A stretch of 64,000 nucleotides of DNA from positions 1 to 64,000 of the forward strand of contig JAPDQB010000003.1 of the NCBI GenBank assembly GCA_034506175.1, given 5' to 3'. The position numbers and the translations under genes were made by a program. The notes under the pieces are model-generated. The model was given only the letters and a program-made list of their open reading frames with translations, searched no databases and was not told the origin of the DNA. Source of the stretch: a candidate division KSB1 bacterium (lineage in GTDB: Bacteria > Zhuqueibacterota > Zhuqueibacteria > Zhuqueibacterales > Zhuqueibacteraceae). Shown here in pieces: positions 20,889 to 30,520 of the stretch. Within the stretch, counting starts at the first letter, position 1, and each line of letters starts with the position of its first letter.

Positions 20889-22682
20889 ATGCATCGTATT
20901 TTCCTTTGGCTGATTTTATGTGCTTTGCCGTTGCCAATTTTAGCTCAGCCGCCCTTCGTCGCTTCTCTTTACCCGCCCCAGCACGGTTTAAACATCCCTG
21001 CAGATGCCGTGTTGCGCGTGGGATTGCAAACGCCGATTGACCCTGCTTCGCTCTCCGATTCTTCGGTTTATGTCTGGTCGGACATTACCGGCTTGCACAA
21101 ACTAATCGTAACGCTCGAAAACGGCGACAAAGACTTACGCATCGTACCACGCCATTGGCGCTTGAATGACTGTCCGCCTTTTAATGCCGGCGAACGTGTG
21201 ACGGTGACGCTGACCACGCGGTTGCGCTATGCCGATGGGCGTCCGTTTGAAGGCTTCACTTGGCATTACACTGTGGCCGTGCGGCAGTTTCGAGGTGGAG
21301 ATTTTAGTCCCTTGATGAGCTTCGGAGGCGGAGGATCAAGTTATTTTTACGCGTCGGATTTTAATGGAGATGGCTGGTGCGATCTTGTTGGTAATGATGA
21401 TGGCATAGAACGCAAGCTGATTGTTTTTTTAAATGATCGACAAGGCAAATTATTGTTTAAGCACGTATCCAATGTTATCGGATCAAACGGAGAAGTAACC
21501 GATTTTGATAAAGATGGTGATCAGGATATTTTTTATGGATTTCAACGCGCAATTTTAAATGATGGGGCTGGTAAGCTTACGCAAAAAGATTATCTTGATT
21601 GGCCCAATGGTCAAGGTAAAGCGCACGATTTCAATAATGATGGACTAACGGATTACGTAATTGGTTATGTTTTGTCCGATACACTATATTTTGGCCTGAG
21701 CCAGAGTGGAAAATCTTTTAAAAAACTACAAAAGGTTCTTGCAGCTATTCGCCGCCCACTTTTTTACGTTCACGGAATTTCCTATGATCTGAATAATGAC
21801 GGCCAAATCGATTTTCTTTACGTGGGTGGCTCCACTAAGGAAAACATTGCGCCTGGTTTTACCAGTTTTCAAGCTACGACTGCCGATAGTTTGCGGGTAT
21901 TGCAAGTTGTAAAGGACAATTTAAGTGAATTTTATGGCAACGATTTAGACGCAGACGGCGATATCGACTATCTTTTTATTTATGGCGACCCGATCAAAAG
22001 CGCCTATGTTACGCTTATAAATGACGGGAACGGCCAATTAAAACTGACCTTGCCCCCACCACAACCCAATTCAACTTTTGCCAACACCGTGGAAGGCGGT
22101 GATTTTGACGGGGATGGCGATATCGACTTGGCCCTTCCTCGCAACAATCTCGTCTCGGTCATGCCGGAACGCTACGCGCCGGATATTTCGATTTTGCTGA
22201 ATGATGGGAAGGGAAATTTCTTTTTAGCCAGTCGTATTCGCTTACCTTTTGCTCGTGGCTTGAGTCGTATGCTGCGCGCCGTGGATTTGGATCTTGACGG
22301 AGATTTAGACCTCATCGGTGTTGCCGAAGGCCTGTTTTATGTTGTAGCAAACGGCGGTTTTGCAACCGCTATAGCGCAAGAAAAATCTTTACTGCCAGCA
22401 CAGTTTAATATTAACCCAATTTATCCGAACCCCGCCAAAGAGCGGATAAAAATTGAATTGACTTTGCCTGCCAATGTGAAAAGAGAGGAAATCAGCATTA
22501 ACATCTTTGACCTAACTGGACGGCTGATTCGAAGTTGGCGATTTAATGAATACAGGCAGTCGATTCGTCTCAATTGGGATTTACGCGACCAGACTTTTAA
22601 TCTTTTACCCAACGGTATTTATCTGGTAAAAGCGCAGATGGGGCAATTACACGTCGTGCAAAAAATCGCGGTCGTAAAATAA
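20889..22682 (+). CDS. Secreted FG-GAP/VCBS repeat protein with T9SS sorting domain
   Basis: A 597-residue secreted protein. It has a signal peptide (FLWLILCALPLPILAQ) and an SbsA/Big_5-like Ig domain at about 20-130. A seven-bladed propeller signature follows: DFNGDGWCDL, DFDKDGDQDI, DFNNDGLTDY, DLNNDGQIDF, DLDADGDIDY, DFDGDGDIDL and DLDLDGDLDL, each a calcium-binding DxDxDG loop. The C-terminus (NPIYPNPAKERIKIEL, then NIFDLTGRLIRSW and NGIYLVKAQ) is a type A T9SS sorting domain. AGAGG precedes ATG 20889; a start at 20865 would spoil the signal peptide n-region. First of three consecutive T9SS cargo genes. Confidence 0.88.
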   Translation: MHRIFLWLILCALPLPILAQPPFVASLYPPQHGLNIPADAVLRVGLQTPIDPASLSDSSVYVWSDITGLHKLIVTLENGDKDLRIVPRHWRLNDCPPFNAGERVTVTLTTRLRYADGRPFEGFTWHYTVAVRQFRGGDFSPLMSFGGGGSSYFYASDFNGDGWCDLVGNDDGIERKLIVFLNDRQGKLLFKHVSNVIGSNGEVTDFDKDGDQDIFYGFQRAILNDGAGKLTQKDYLDWPNGQGKAHDFNNDGLTDYVIGYVLSDTLYFGLSQSGKSFKKLQKVLAAIRRPLFYVHGISYDLNNDGQIDFLYVGGSTKENIAPGFTSFQATTADSLRVLQVVKDNLSEFYGNDLDADGDIDYLFIYGDPIKSAYVTLINDGNGQLKLTLPPPQPNSTFANTVEGGDFDGDGDIDLALPRNNLVSVMPERYAPDISILLNDGKGNFFLASRIRLPFARGLSRMLRAVDLDLDGDLDLIGVAEGLFYVVANGGFATAIAQEKSLLPAQFNINPIYPNPAKERIKIELTLPANVKREEISINIFDLTGRLIRSWRFNEYRQSIRLNWDLRDQTFNLLPNGIYLVKAQMGQLHVVQKIAVVK

Positions 22683-22713
22683 CAAAACCATTTCACTCAC
22701 AAGGAGGTGTGTT

Positions 22714-25700
22714 ACGTGTAAAAAGGTTTTTCTCAGCCGCGTCATTCTGGTCAGTGCTATTGTAGTCGCAGCCGGGAGTAGCCCCGGTCAGTCGGTCTTT
22801 CATGTCGGTGCGTGGTGTTTTTTTCATAAGTCAACACCATCAAACACATGGCCAATTCATCAACTACCGTCTGGTCAATGGCGTGTCAAAGGCCCCGAAC
22901 GCGATAAAATGCTCAACCTCGGGCTCAACCACATGATCGCCTGTGCCAATCTGCAGGGAGAAGATGCGCTGGCAATCATGGGAGATTCGCTGTTCAGCGC
23001 GCCCTCGCCCAAGAATTTCAAAAGCACCTTGACCCAGGTTGAAAACGTGCCGAATTATTTTCCGGATGCTGAGGTGGGCAATTCGGTTTGGGCCTTGTCG
23101 CGGTCCGCGGAAAATTATCCGGCAGATACCTCCTGGATAAGCAAGGTGAACGTGGGCTACAATCATATGTACACGCGCAATCAAAATCGTTTGAATGGCG
23201 TCCACAGTTTCCTGGCTGCTGCCGAAGGTTGCATTTATCATTCGAGCAAAATTGCTGGCATCAATTATATGTGTGACCATACGATTATCGACTCCTTTGT
23301 GGAAGCAGGTTATTTGACGGGCACTCCAGGCGATCCTTGCTATGAGTTGTCAACTTACCAAATGGCCAACCAACTGAACCGCGCCGATAATTTTATGACC
23401 GGAAATTATGTTCTATTGAACTCAACGCCTTCCTCAGGGCCTCCCTTTCAAACTCAGATCGACCAATTGGTTACGGCCCTGCGGGATGGCAGTCGCGGCA
23501 TCCGCGATAATACTTTCTCCGTCGCTAAATTTTGGGCCGTCCTGCAAACCCAGGACTCGCCGGATCTGCTTCCGCAAGATCCTCCCAACACGCTTTTTCG
23601 CGCGCCCACGCAAACCGAATTGCTGTGTTCGGTTAATTTAGCCTTGGCCTATGGTGCGAAAGGCATTGTTTATTATCTTTACGCACCGGTTACCTCAACG
23701 ATAGATCCAAACGCAGAAGAGTATGGCTTATTGGACGCCAATTTCAATTCTCGACAACCATACTACGACGCCCAAAGCATCAACAATAATTATCAAGGCA
23801 CCGGTCAAAGTTTGGACACGATTGGTGGCAATTTTTTAAATCTGGCCTGGAAAGAAGGCTATTCCATTCATCAGAACCTCAACGAACCGATCAATAGCAC
23901 CTATAAGCTGTATGATGTGACTACTCGACCGGTAGGTGGTGTTGATGATTCTGAGACGGAAACTTACGTGGAAGTTGGTATTCTGCAAAACAGTAGCAAT
24001 GTCAACCACTACATGGTCGTCAACCGCCGCTGCACGGCCAGCGAAACGCGCGAAGTCACCATCACCTTTCAAAGCACGGCCGGCAATGCTTATCGCATCA
24101 CGGATGTTTTCACCTCGGATTCGACCACCTATTACACCGCCACTGGCACAACCTTTTCGCATACGATCACACTGGGCCCCGGCCAAGGCAAGCTGCTCAA
24201 GTTTGCCAATCTCGGCCCACGCTCCGGCACGATCTCGTCCAATACCACCTGGGCCGGAACGTATGTCGTCAACATCGATGTCACGGTCAACAACGGCGCA
24301 ACGTTGACGGTTTCTCCCGGCGCCACGCTTAAATTCGCTTCGGCCAAAAAGCTCACGATCAACGGCAAACTCACCGCCAACAGCACCGACCCGAATAAAC
24401 GCATTACCTTCACCGGCCAGACTGCCACCCCCGGCTTTTGGAACGGCCTCATCATCAACTCCGGCAGCAGCGCCAACAACAGCACGCTGCGCCGCTGTGA
24501 TGTGCAGTATGCCACGACCGGCATCACGATCAAATATACCGGCAATACGAATAATGTCACCATCGACAAGTGCAAAGTGCAAAACAGCTCAGGCAAGGGC
24601 ATCTACATTGCCGGCAACGGCTCCGGCGCCATCGTTCATCCGACGATCAGCAATGGCACCATTTCCAATAATAACGATGACGGCATTTATTTGACCAATT
24701 ACACGAAACTGAAAATCACCGGCAATCGCATCGAGAACAACGGCTACGCCGGCATCGAAGGCGCCAGCAATGATTCCGATACGTTGACGTTTAATTACAT
24801 CGCCGGCAATCTCGATTTTGGCTTGCGGCTTTCGTACTCCAGCTCTGCCTTTTTGCATCGCAACACCATTAAATCCAATTACGGCAATGGCATCTCTTGT
24901 TTCTCCAACAGCAATGTGACGGCTTGGGGAGGCGCGGATACCACCAAAGGCCGCAACGAAATTGGCAACAATTCCGGAGTCGGTATTTATGCGTCGAGCA
25001 GTGCGCCGACTTTCGGCCGGGACATCGTCGGGCAATATGGCTGGAATTGGATTCACGACAACAGCAGCTATGAAGCCCAGCAGACCGGCGCCGGTTATAT
25101 ATTTTATGCGGAACGTTGTTGGTGGAGCGGGCAACAAAGCGACGTCTCAGGCAACGTCGATGCGTTGCCAACGAACGCGAGTAAACCGAGCCCAACGGGC
25201 TGGGGAAAAGGCAGCTCCTACGATCCGACTTTGCGCATTTGGCGCGGAGATGAAGATAGTCTGATGATTTTTATGCCGCTCGCTAACATCCCAACCATCA
25301 TGCCGAAAAGCCCGGTTACACCTCAAGCCGTGGCCACGAATAATGGCATGACGAATTGGTCCGATGAGCTGAAGGCGGCGATTGAAGAGGGCCGCAAGAC
25401 CGGTGATTGGGGCATAGCCAGTGAGTTGATCACTGAGCTGCATCGTTCGCTGCAAGCGGCACCGGTGTTGAATGTTGATTTGACGCTGCTCAACAATTAC
25501 GCCAATGATGCTGCGGTTGCTTCGTTTATTCGCAAAATGCTGGCGTTGGTGCTCATGGAAAAAGATTTGGCCGATAGCAACGTTTCACCGGCGCTGACGA
25601 AATTGACGGTCTTTGCGCAAAAAAATTCCGAACATGCGGCCGAGCTTGCGGCCAATGCCGGCTTGATTCATTTGTATCGCCAAAACGATCTCACTGCGGC

Positions 25701-26148
25701 GAAAAATGTGCTGGCGCAATTGCAGACGATGGCGCAAAACGGCGACGCGGCAGCGGCAGAACACGTGAATCAATTTGGCCGCATTCTGGAAGATTATCAA
25801 CGCCATCAAACGCCGGACGACACCGGTTTGGCGAAATTCCTCGCTGCCTTGCAAGTGTCGGCAGCTCCCGAGCTTCTGGCTTCAGCGCAGAATTATCCCA
25901 ATCCCTTCAATCCCACCACCGTGATTCGCTTTCATTTGCGCGAGAGCGGTAAGGTTCGGTTGAAGATTTTCGATCTCACCGGCAAGCTCGTGCGGACTTT
26001 GCTGGACGGCGAGCTGCAAGCAGGCGAGCAGAAAATTTTATGGGATGGTCGCGACCAACAGGGCCAAACCGTGGCGAGCGGGGTTTATTTTTACGAGCTG
26101 GTGGCGGGAAGCAAGATTGAATGGAAAAAGATGACGGTGGTTCGATAG
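22714..26148 (+). CDS. Secreted beta-helix protein with T9SS sorting domain; probable ACG start
   Basis: The first ATG in frame is 22909, but the open frame continues upstream without a stop to an ACG at 22714. The ACG is 6 bp after AGGAGG (22703-22708) and opens a convincing signal peptide (KKVFLSRVILVSAIVVAAG). With it the protein is 1144 residues. The first 450 residues resemble a TIM-barrel/glycoside-hydrolase-like module (LAYGAKGIVYYLYAP). A right-handed parallel beta-helix follows at about 510-820 (repeats of GI.L..N..TI..N). Then come a short helical region and a FlgD-like T9SS domain (NYPNPFNPTTVIRF, then GVYFYELVAG). The enzyme activity, if any, is unknown. The alternative is a mutated start or a sequence error. 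Confidence 0.75.
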   Translation, partial: TCKKVFLSRVILVSAIVVAAGSSPGQSVFHVGAWCFFHKSTPSNTWPIHQLPSGQWRVKGPERDKMLNLGLNHMIACANLQGEDALAIMGDSLFSAPSPKNFKSTLTQVENVPNYFPDAEVGNSVWALSRSAENYPADTSWISKVNVGYNHMYTRNQNRLNGVHSFLAAAEGCIYHSSKIAGINYMCDHTIIDSFVEAGYLTGTPGDPCYELSTYQMANQLNRADNFMTGNYVLLNSTPSSGPPFQTQIDQLVTALRDGSRGIRDNTFSVAKFWAVLQTQDSPDLLPQDPPNTLFRAPTQTELLCSVNLALAYGAKGIVYYLYAPVTSTIDPNAEEYGLLDANFNSRQPYYDAQSINNNYQGTGQSLDTIGGNFLNLAWKEGYSIHQNLNEPINSTYKLYDVTTRPVGGVDDSETETYVEVGILQNSSNVNHYMVVNRRCTASETREVTITFQSTAGNAYRITDVFTSDSTTYYTATGTTFSHTITLGPGQGKLLKFANLGPRSGTISSNTTWAGTYVVNIDVTVNNGATLTVSPGATLKFASAKKLTINGKLTANSTDPNKRITFTGQTATPGFWNGLIINSGSSANNSTLRRCDVQYATTGITIKYTGNTNNVTIDKCKVQNSSGKGIYIAGNGSGAIVHPTISNGTISNNNDDGIYLTNYTKLKITGNRIENNGYAGIEGASNDSDTLTFNYIAGNLDFGLRLSYSSSAFLHRNTIKSNYGNGISCFSNSNVTAWGGADTTKGRNEIGNNSGVGIYASSSAPTFGRDIVGQYGWNWIHDNSSYEAQQTGAGYIFYAERCWWSGQQSDVSGNVDALPTNASKPSPTGWGKGSSYDPTLRIWRGDEDSLMIFMPLANIPTIMPKSPVTPQAVATNNGMTNWSDELKAAIEEGRKTGDWGIASELITELHRSLQAAPVLNVDLTLLNNYANDAAVASFIRKMLALVLMEKDLADSNVSPALTKLTVFAQKNSEHAAELAANAGLIHLYRQNDLTAAKNVLAQLQTMAQNGDAAAAEHVNQFGRILEDYQRHQTPDDTGLAKFLAALQVSAAPELLASAQNYPNPFNPTTVIRFHLRESGKVRLKIFDLTGKLVRTLLDGELQAGEQKILWDGRDQQGQTVASGVYFYELVAGSKIEWKKMTVVR

Positions 26149-26200
26149 AATACGGACTATGGATACACGCGGATGAATTTTTTAGCCGCTATTTACAAAC

Positions 26201-26247
26201 AAAAAGCGAGGGCGTCTCGCATACTCCGAGATGTGCCTCGCTTTTTT
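26201..26247 (+). terminator. Rho-independent terminator after the beta-helix gene
   Basis: Stem AAAAAGCGAGG / CCTCGCTTTTT (26201-26211, 26236-26246) with an inner CTCG/CGAG pairing, ending in a T-run. It separates the beta-helix gene from the subtilisin gene. The remaining 26248-26464 contains no gene; AGGAGG at 26455-26460 serves the next start. Confidence 0.8.
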
Positions 26248-26464
26248 ATTTAAAATAACGACGCACTCAGGTTTTTGGCAATACCTTTCGCAATGATCGG
26301 CGATCAATAAGCCCCCGATCTTGTAAAAGTGAAATGAACCCGGCATAAAATTTGTTTGCTTTTTAGGCGCAGAGTGTTAAATTGAGTACTTCATCATCAA
26401 CAAAGGTGCCTGCGCGCCTTTCAACGCTTGAAACTTCGACGGTCTCTTTGATCAGGAGGTTATT

Positions 26465-29362
26465 ATGCCGTGCTTTCATGGACTGCCCAATCGGAAAAAT
26501 TTCCTTTTCGTCTTTCTCATTCTCATTTCCTTTGCGACAACTTATGCGAAAGAAACAAGCTCGTCGCAGTCTGCGACCTATTTGCCGGATCGGGTGATTG
26601 TAAAATTTGCAGCCGACCGCGTCGCCGGCCCCAAACATGGCGCGCTGCAAGCTTATGCGATGCCGGCGCCGGTGGCGGAGATTTTATCAGGCTTCGGCGC
26701 GGTTGCAGCCGAACAGATGTTCGCGCCGCGCCCCAATTTGCCGCGCAAAAATGCGGTGACCATCGATTTGAGCACGATTTACGAAATCAGTTTTGGCCGG
26801 CCGGTCAACGTCATGAAAGTGGCGCAGCTTCTTGGCCAGCAGCCCGGCGTCGTTTACGCCGAGCCGGTCTATTTGCGCAAGCTGGTTTACGATCCGAACG
26901 ATTTGTCGATTAACTTCCAGCAGCATCTGAACATCATCAAAGCGCGCGAGGCCTGGGACATCACCAAGGGCGATACGAGCGTCGTCATCGGCATTGTTGA
27001 CAGCGGCGTGGATTGGCAGCATGAAGACCTGCGGGCGAACATCTGGCGAAACCACAAGGAGATTCCCGGCAACCGGATTGACGATGATCGCAACGGCTAT
27101 GTCGACGATATTCGCGGCTGGGATTTTGGCGGCCTCAACGGAACGCCGGACAACGATCCGCGCGAAGATGCTCCCGATCACGGCACGCTCGTTGCCGGCA
27201 CCGCTTCGGCGGTCACGGACAATCGATTGGGCGTGGCCGGCGTTGGTTTCAATTGCAAAATCATGCCGGTCAAAGTCAGCCGCAATGATTTGCGCGGTGA
27301 TGGTGGGCCGTTCATTGTTTACGGTTTCAGGGGCATTCAATATGCCGCTGAAAATGGCGCCGATGTGATCAACTGCAGTTGGGGCGGCGGCGCTTACAGC
27401 CAGACCGAGCAGGATCTGATCGATTATGCCACGCAGCTTGGCGCGCTCGTCGTCGCCGCAGCCGGCAACGGCGCCAGCAACGCGCTTTTCTACCCGGCGG
27501 CGTATCGCAATGTTTTGTCGGTCGCGGCGACCGACAACAGTGATCGCCGAGCCGGTTACTCGAGCTACGGTTATTGGGTGGATGTGTCCGCGCCCGGCAA
27601 TAATATTTACGGAACCTGGCAGCCCACGGCTTACACGTACGGCACCGGCACGTCGTTTTCCTCGCCGATCGTCGCCGGTCTCTCGGCGTTGGTTAAATCC
27701 GTTCACAAAGATTGGAAGCCGGCGGCCATTGCCGAACAGATACGTCTGGCCGCGGACAATATCGATAATTTGAATCAATCGCAGTTTGCCCGGCAACTCG
27801 GTTATGGCCGGGTCAATGCGCAGCGTGCGGTGTCCCCCACTTTCAAAACGCCGGCCGTGCGGCTGGCCAATTATTCCCTGCGCGAAGCTGTTGGCGATGG
27901 CGATGGCGTGTTTGAACCCAATGAAGAAATTTCCGTCTCGGTGACCTTGACCAACTTTCTGGAGCCGGTAAACAATCTCAACCTCTCGCTGACTGAAAAC
28001 AGCGCTTTTATTACCGTGACGAACGCGACTTTGAACGTTGGCGCGATAAGCCGGGATGCGACGGTGACAGCGGCGGGAACCTTTCGCTTCCGCATCGCCG
28101 CCAATGTTCCGGCCAATCATTTCGTGACATTTTATGTGAATTTCTCGGCGAGCAGTTATAGCGATTGGCAGGGATTCACGACGGTTATTCGACCGCTTTA
28201 TGGCGATTTGGCGGTTGGCAATGTCGCCACCACGCTCACCAGCTTCGGCGCGCTCGGTTTTGAAGATTACGCGCAGAGCGTCGGCGGTGGACAGATCGGC
28301 CGCGGTTTTCAATTTCCCATCGGCAGCCGGTCGGCGCTTTATCACGCCGGGTTAATTTTAGGCACGGCTGCCAATCGGGTGAGCGACGTATCGTATGGCA
28401 ACAGCACGTATGATCGCTATGATTTTGTCACTGCCGCCGGCGGCGAGCTGAACCTTCAGCCCGGCCGAAAAGCCACGCTGGAAGCGACGTCGCGTTTCAA
28501 TGACAGCGCCGCCGACAATCCGCTTGGTGTCATCGTCGATCAAAAAGCCTTTGCCTGGGCAAATGAGCCCTGGAATGATTTTGTGATTTTGGAATTCACC
28601 ATCAACAATCCGACGTCACAGGCGATCAACAATCTGTTTGCCGGCTTTTATTTGGATTGGGATATCAACGAATCGACGCAAAATCACGCCGGCTGGGATG
28701 CCGCCACGCAACTCGGCTATCAATGGGCGAACGGCAGCGCCTATTACGGCATCACCGCCGTCTTTCCGGCAACCGCCAGAAGCTACCGCGCCGTTAAAAA
28801 TCCCGACTTTATTTGGGAGAATAGATTCACCGAGGCGCTCAAATATCAGTTTCTCAGCGAAACCTTTCAGGTTCTTGCCAGCGATCAGCCGAATGATTGG
28901 TCGCAATTGTTGAGCTATGGCCCCTTCAATATTGCCGCCGGCAGAAGTGTGACCGTGGCGTTCGCGGTTTTGGGCGGTACGGATTTGGCGGATTTGAAAA
29001 TCAACGCGCAGGCAGCGCGCGGTGCGTATTTGACGACGGCGGTTGATGATTCGCGCTCCGAGTTGTTGCCGCTGCAATTCGAGCTGGCGCAGAATGCGCC
29101 CAACCCCTTTGTCAGAAACGCCGCGCCGGCGACCGAGATTCGTTATACTGTGGCCGAGCCGGGGCCGGTGAGCTTGCGGGTTTTCAATTTGCTCGGCCAG
29201 GAAGTGGCCGTGCTCGTGCAGAATTTTCAAAACCGCGGCCGCTACATCGTGCAATGGGATGGCCGCGACCGGCGCGGCCTGGCGGTGCCGGCCGGGGTGT
29301 ATTTTTATCAGCTTCACGCGCCCAATTTTTCTGCGACGCGTAAACTGGTCGTCGTGCAATAA
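26465..29362 (+). CDS. Secreted subtilisin-like serine protease (S8) with T9SS sorting domain
   Basis: A 965-residue secreted protease. Order: signal peptide (FLFVFLILISFATTYA), inhibitor-like propeptide (DRVIVKFAADRVAG onward), and S8 catalytic domain with Asp179 (IVDSGVDW), His239 (DHGTLVAG), Asn in AAAGN and Ser397 (GTSFSSPIVAG). A beta-rich stalk of about 400 residues follows, and a FlgD-like sorting domain (NAPNPFVRN, GVYFYQLHAPN). All catalytic residues are present. FCB bacteria export such proteases through T9SS for protein scavenging. AGGAGG lies 5 bp before the ATG. Confidence 0.93.
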   Translation: MPCFHGLPNRKNFLFVFLILISFATTYAKETSSSQSATYLPDRVIVKFAADRVAGPKHGALQAYAMPAPVAEILSGFGAVAAEQMFAPRPNLPRKNAVTIDLSTIYEISFGRPVNVMKVAQLLGQQPGVVYAEPVYLRKLVYDPNDLSINFQQHLNIIKAREAWDITKGDTSVVIGIVDSGVDWQHEDLRANIWRNHKEIPGNRIDDDRNGYVDDIRGWDFGGLNGTPDNDPREDAPDHGTLVAGTASAVTDNRLGVAGVGFNCKIMPVKVSRNDLRGDGGPFIVYGFRGIQYAAENGADVINCSWGGGAYSQTEQDLIDYATQLGALVVAAAGNGASNALFYPAAYRNVLSVAATDNSDRRAGYSSYGYWVDVSAPGNNIYGTWQPTAYTYGTGTSFSSPIVAGLSALVKSVHKDWKPAAIAEQIRLAADNIDNLNQSQFARQLGYGRVNAQRAVSPTFKTPAVRLANYSLREAVGDGDGVFEPNEEISVSVTLTNFLEPVNNLNLSLTENSAFITVTNATLNVGAISRDATVTAAGTFRFRIAANVPANHFVTFYVNFSASSYSDWQGFTTVIRPLYGDLAVGNVATTLTSFGALGFEDYAQSVGGGQIGRGFQFPIGSRSALYHAGLILGTAANRVSDVSYGNSTYDRYDFVTAAGGELNLQPGRKATLEATSRFNDSAADNPLGVIVDQKAFAWANEPWNDFVILEFTINNPTSQAINNLFAGFYLDWDINESTQNHAGWDAATQLGYQWANGSAYYGITAVFPATARSYRAVKNPDFIWENRFTEALKYQFLSETFQVLASDQPNDWSQLLSYGPFNIAAGRSVTVAFAVLGGTDLADLKINAQAARGAYLTTAVDDSRSELLPLQFELAQNAPNPFVRNAAPATEIRYTVAEPGPVSLRVFNLLGQEVAVLVQNFQNRGRYIVQWDGRDRRGLAVPAGVYFYQLHAPNFSATRKLVVVQ

Positions 29363-29465
29363 TGCAAAAAAGGTTTGCTTTTCCGCCAGCTTTTGAATAA
29401 ATTGAAATTTTAAAATCGCGACAGGTTGGCGCTTGTGAACTCGGAACTGTGCAGAGGAGATTGGC

Positions 29466-29861
29466 ATGGCGTTGAAAGACCCCAAGTACGATAAACCCAT
29501 TCAATTGCGCAAAACCCGGCGGCCCAAGCAACTGGCGGTGATCGATCAATCCGGTTGTACCGGCTGTCAAGTTTGTATCGATTTTTGTCCGGCTGATTGC
29601 ATTTTGGTCGTGCCGGGATCAGACCCCGAAGCGCCCACGGTCAATCGCCTGGTGGAGGTGGATTTGACGCGCTGCATCGGCTGCACGCTCTGCGCGAAAT
29701 ATTGTCCGTGGCTGACTATTGAGATGCTGGATTTTGATGAAGCCTACCGCAAAGCCGAAGAGTGGACCATCCGCAGCGTTCTCGGCGAAATCGTCGAGCC
29801 AGTACCGGCTGAAGCCGGCGCCCCCAGGCGCCGCGTTGCTGCCCACGCCGCGGCTGAGTGA
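29466..29861 (+). CDS. 2[4Fe-4S] ferredoxin
   Basis: A 131-residue ferredoxin. Two cluster motifs are seen: Cys31-x2-34-x2-37-x3-41 (CTGCQVCIDFCP) and Cys70-x2-73-x2-76-x3-80 (CIGCTLCAKYCP). It has an N-terminal basic extension and an Ala-rich C-terminal tail beyond the usual 60-80 residue core. It carries electrons between cytoplasmic oxidoreductases; the partner is not evident. GAGGAG lies before the ATG. The DUF309 gene follows with a possible overlap. Confidence 0.9.
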   Translation: MALKDPKYDKPIQLRKTRRPKQLAVIDQSGCTGCQVCIDFCPADCILVVPGSDPEAPTVNRLVEVDLTRCIGCTLCAKYCPWLTIEMLDFDEAYRKAEEWTIRSVLGEIVEPVPAEAGAPRRRVAAHAAAE

Positions 29862-30219
29862 AGAAGACCACGCCGATCTTGCCGAAGGCGTGACGTTGTT
29901 CAACGCCGGCAAATTTTGGGAGGCGCATGAAGCCTGGGAGAAAATTTGGCGGCGCCATTCCGAGCCGTGGCGCTTTTTCGTGCAAGGGTTGATTCAAGCC
30001 GCCGCTGCGCATCATCAATTGCGGCGCGGCATCCGGCACGGGGCGCTCAAGCATCTGCACAACGCGCTGGTGAAATTGGACGCCGCTCCCGCGGATTTTG
30101 CCGGTTTGGCGCTGGCGCCGTTTCGCGACGACTTGCACGACCTGCTCGACCGGATTGAAGCCTCGGAGAAAATGACGGCGCCGTCCTTGCAGTTGCGTTT
30201 TGTTGCGTCGTGCAGCTAA
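29836..30219 (+). CDS. DUF309 family protein
   Basis: About 127 residues. The DUF309 signature is clear: LFNAGKFWEAHEAWEKIW, FFVQGLIQAAAAHHQLRRG, then ALKHLHNALVKL. The family is a small helical protein of unknown function. The start is uncertain: the frame is open back to 29719, deep inside the ferredoxin gene, and no ATG occurs in the conserved part. I chose TTG 29836, 39 codons in, which leaves an overlap of 26 bp and fits the usual family length. Confidence 0.7.
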   Translation: MLPTPRLSEEDHADLAEGVTLFNAGKFWEAHEAWEKIWRRHSEPWRFFVQGLIQAAAAHHQLRRGIRHGALKHLHNALVKLDAAPADFAGLALAPFRDDLHDLLDRIEASEKMTAPSLQLRFVASCS

Positions 30220-30313
30220 ATCTCTCCACCGCGAACCAAGGCGAATATATTGGCGTGCATTTGCGTAAATTGGCAGTTTGTTAAAAAAATTCGCACCATC
30301 TTTTTAAACATTC

Positions 30314-30356
30314 AAAAGCCTTTTGACGCGGCTGGCGTCAAAAGGCTTTTCTTTTT
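30314..30356 (+). terminator. Very strong Rho-independent terminator
   Basis: A perfect 16-bp stem (30314-30329 with 30335-30350), 5-nt loop, then CTTTTT. It ends the ferredoxin-DUF309 unit and isolates it from the hrcA operon. The stem is also A-rich/T-rich at its base in both directions. Confidence 0.88.
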
Positions 30357-30479
30357 GATGAAATAGCGCAAAAAGCAGGCTAAGAAGGTACAGAATAAAA
30401 TCAAGCAGCCAAGACGGAGCAATCAGTGCAAAGATTATGTTTTTATTGACATCTCTTCGCCACTGCGCCAGAATTTTTC

Positions 30480-30520
30480 TTGACAAGCGCGAACAAAAGT
30501 AGTATCTTAATTTATTGTTC
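30480..30520 (+). promoter_or_regulatory. Sigma-70 promoter of hrcA-grpE-dnaJ flanked by GAACAA inverted repeat
   Basis: TTGACA (30480-30485), a 17-bp spacer and TATCTT (30503-30508), about 50 bp before hrcA. An inverted repeat GAACAA / TTGTTC (30491-30496, 30515-30520) brackets the -10 box. A CIRCE element (TTAGCACTC-N9-GAGTGCTAA), the classical HrcA target, is not present here or elsewhere in the intergenic region. Confidence 0.65.

Noticed and set aside
26687..28345. 552-residue minus-strand ORF opposite the subtilisin gene
   Set aside because: The plus strand carries the full catalytic triad; the minus frame is Arg/Ile/Ala-rich without motifs.
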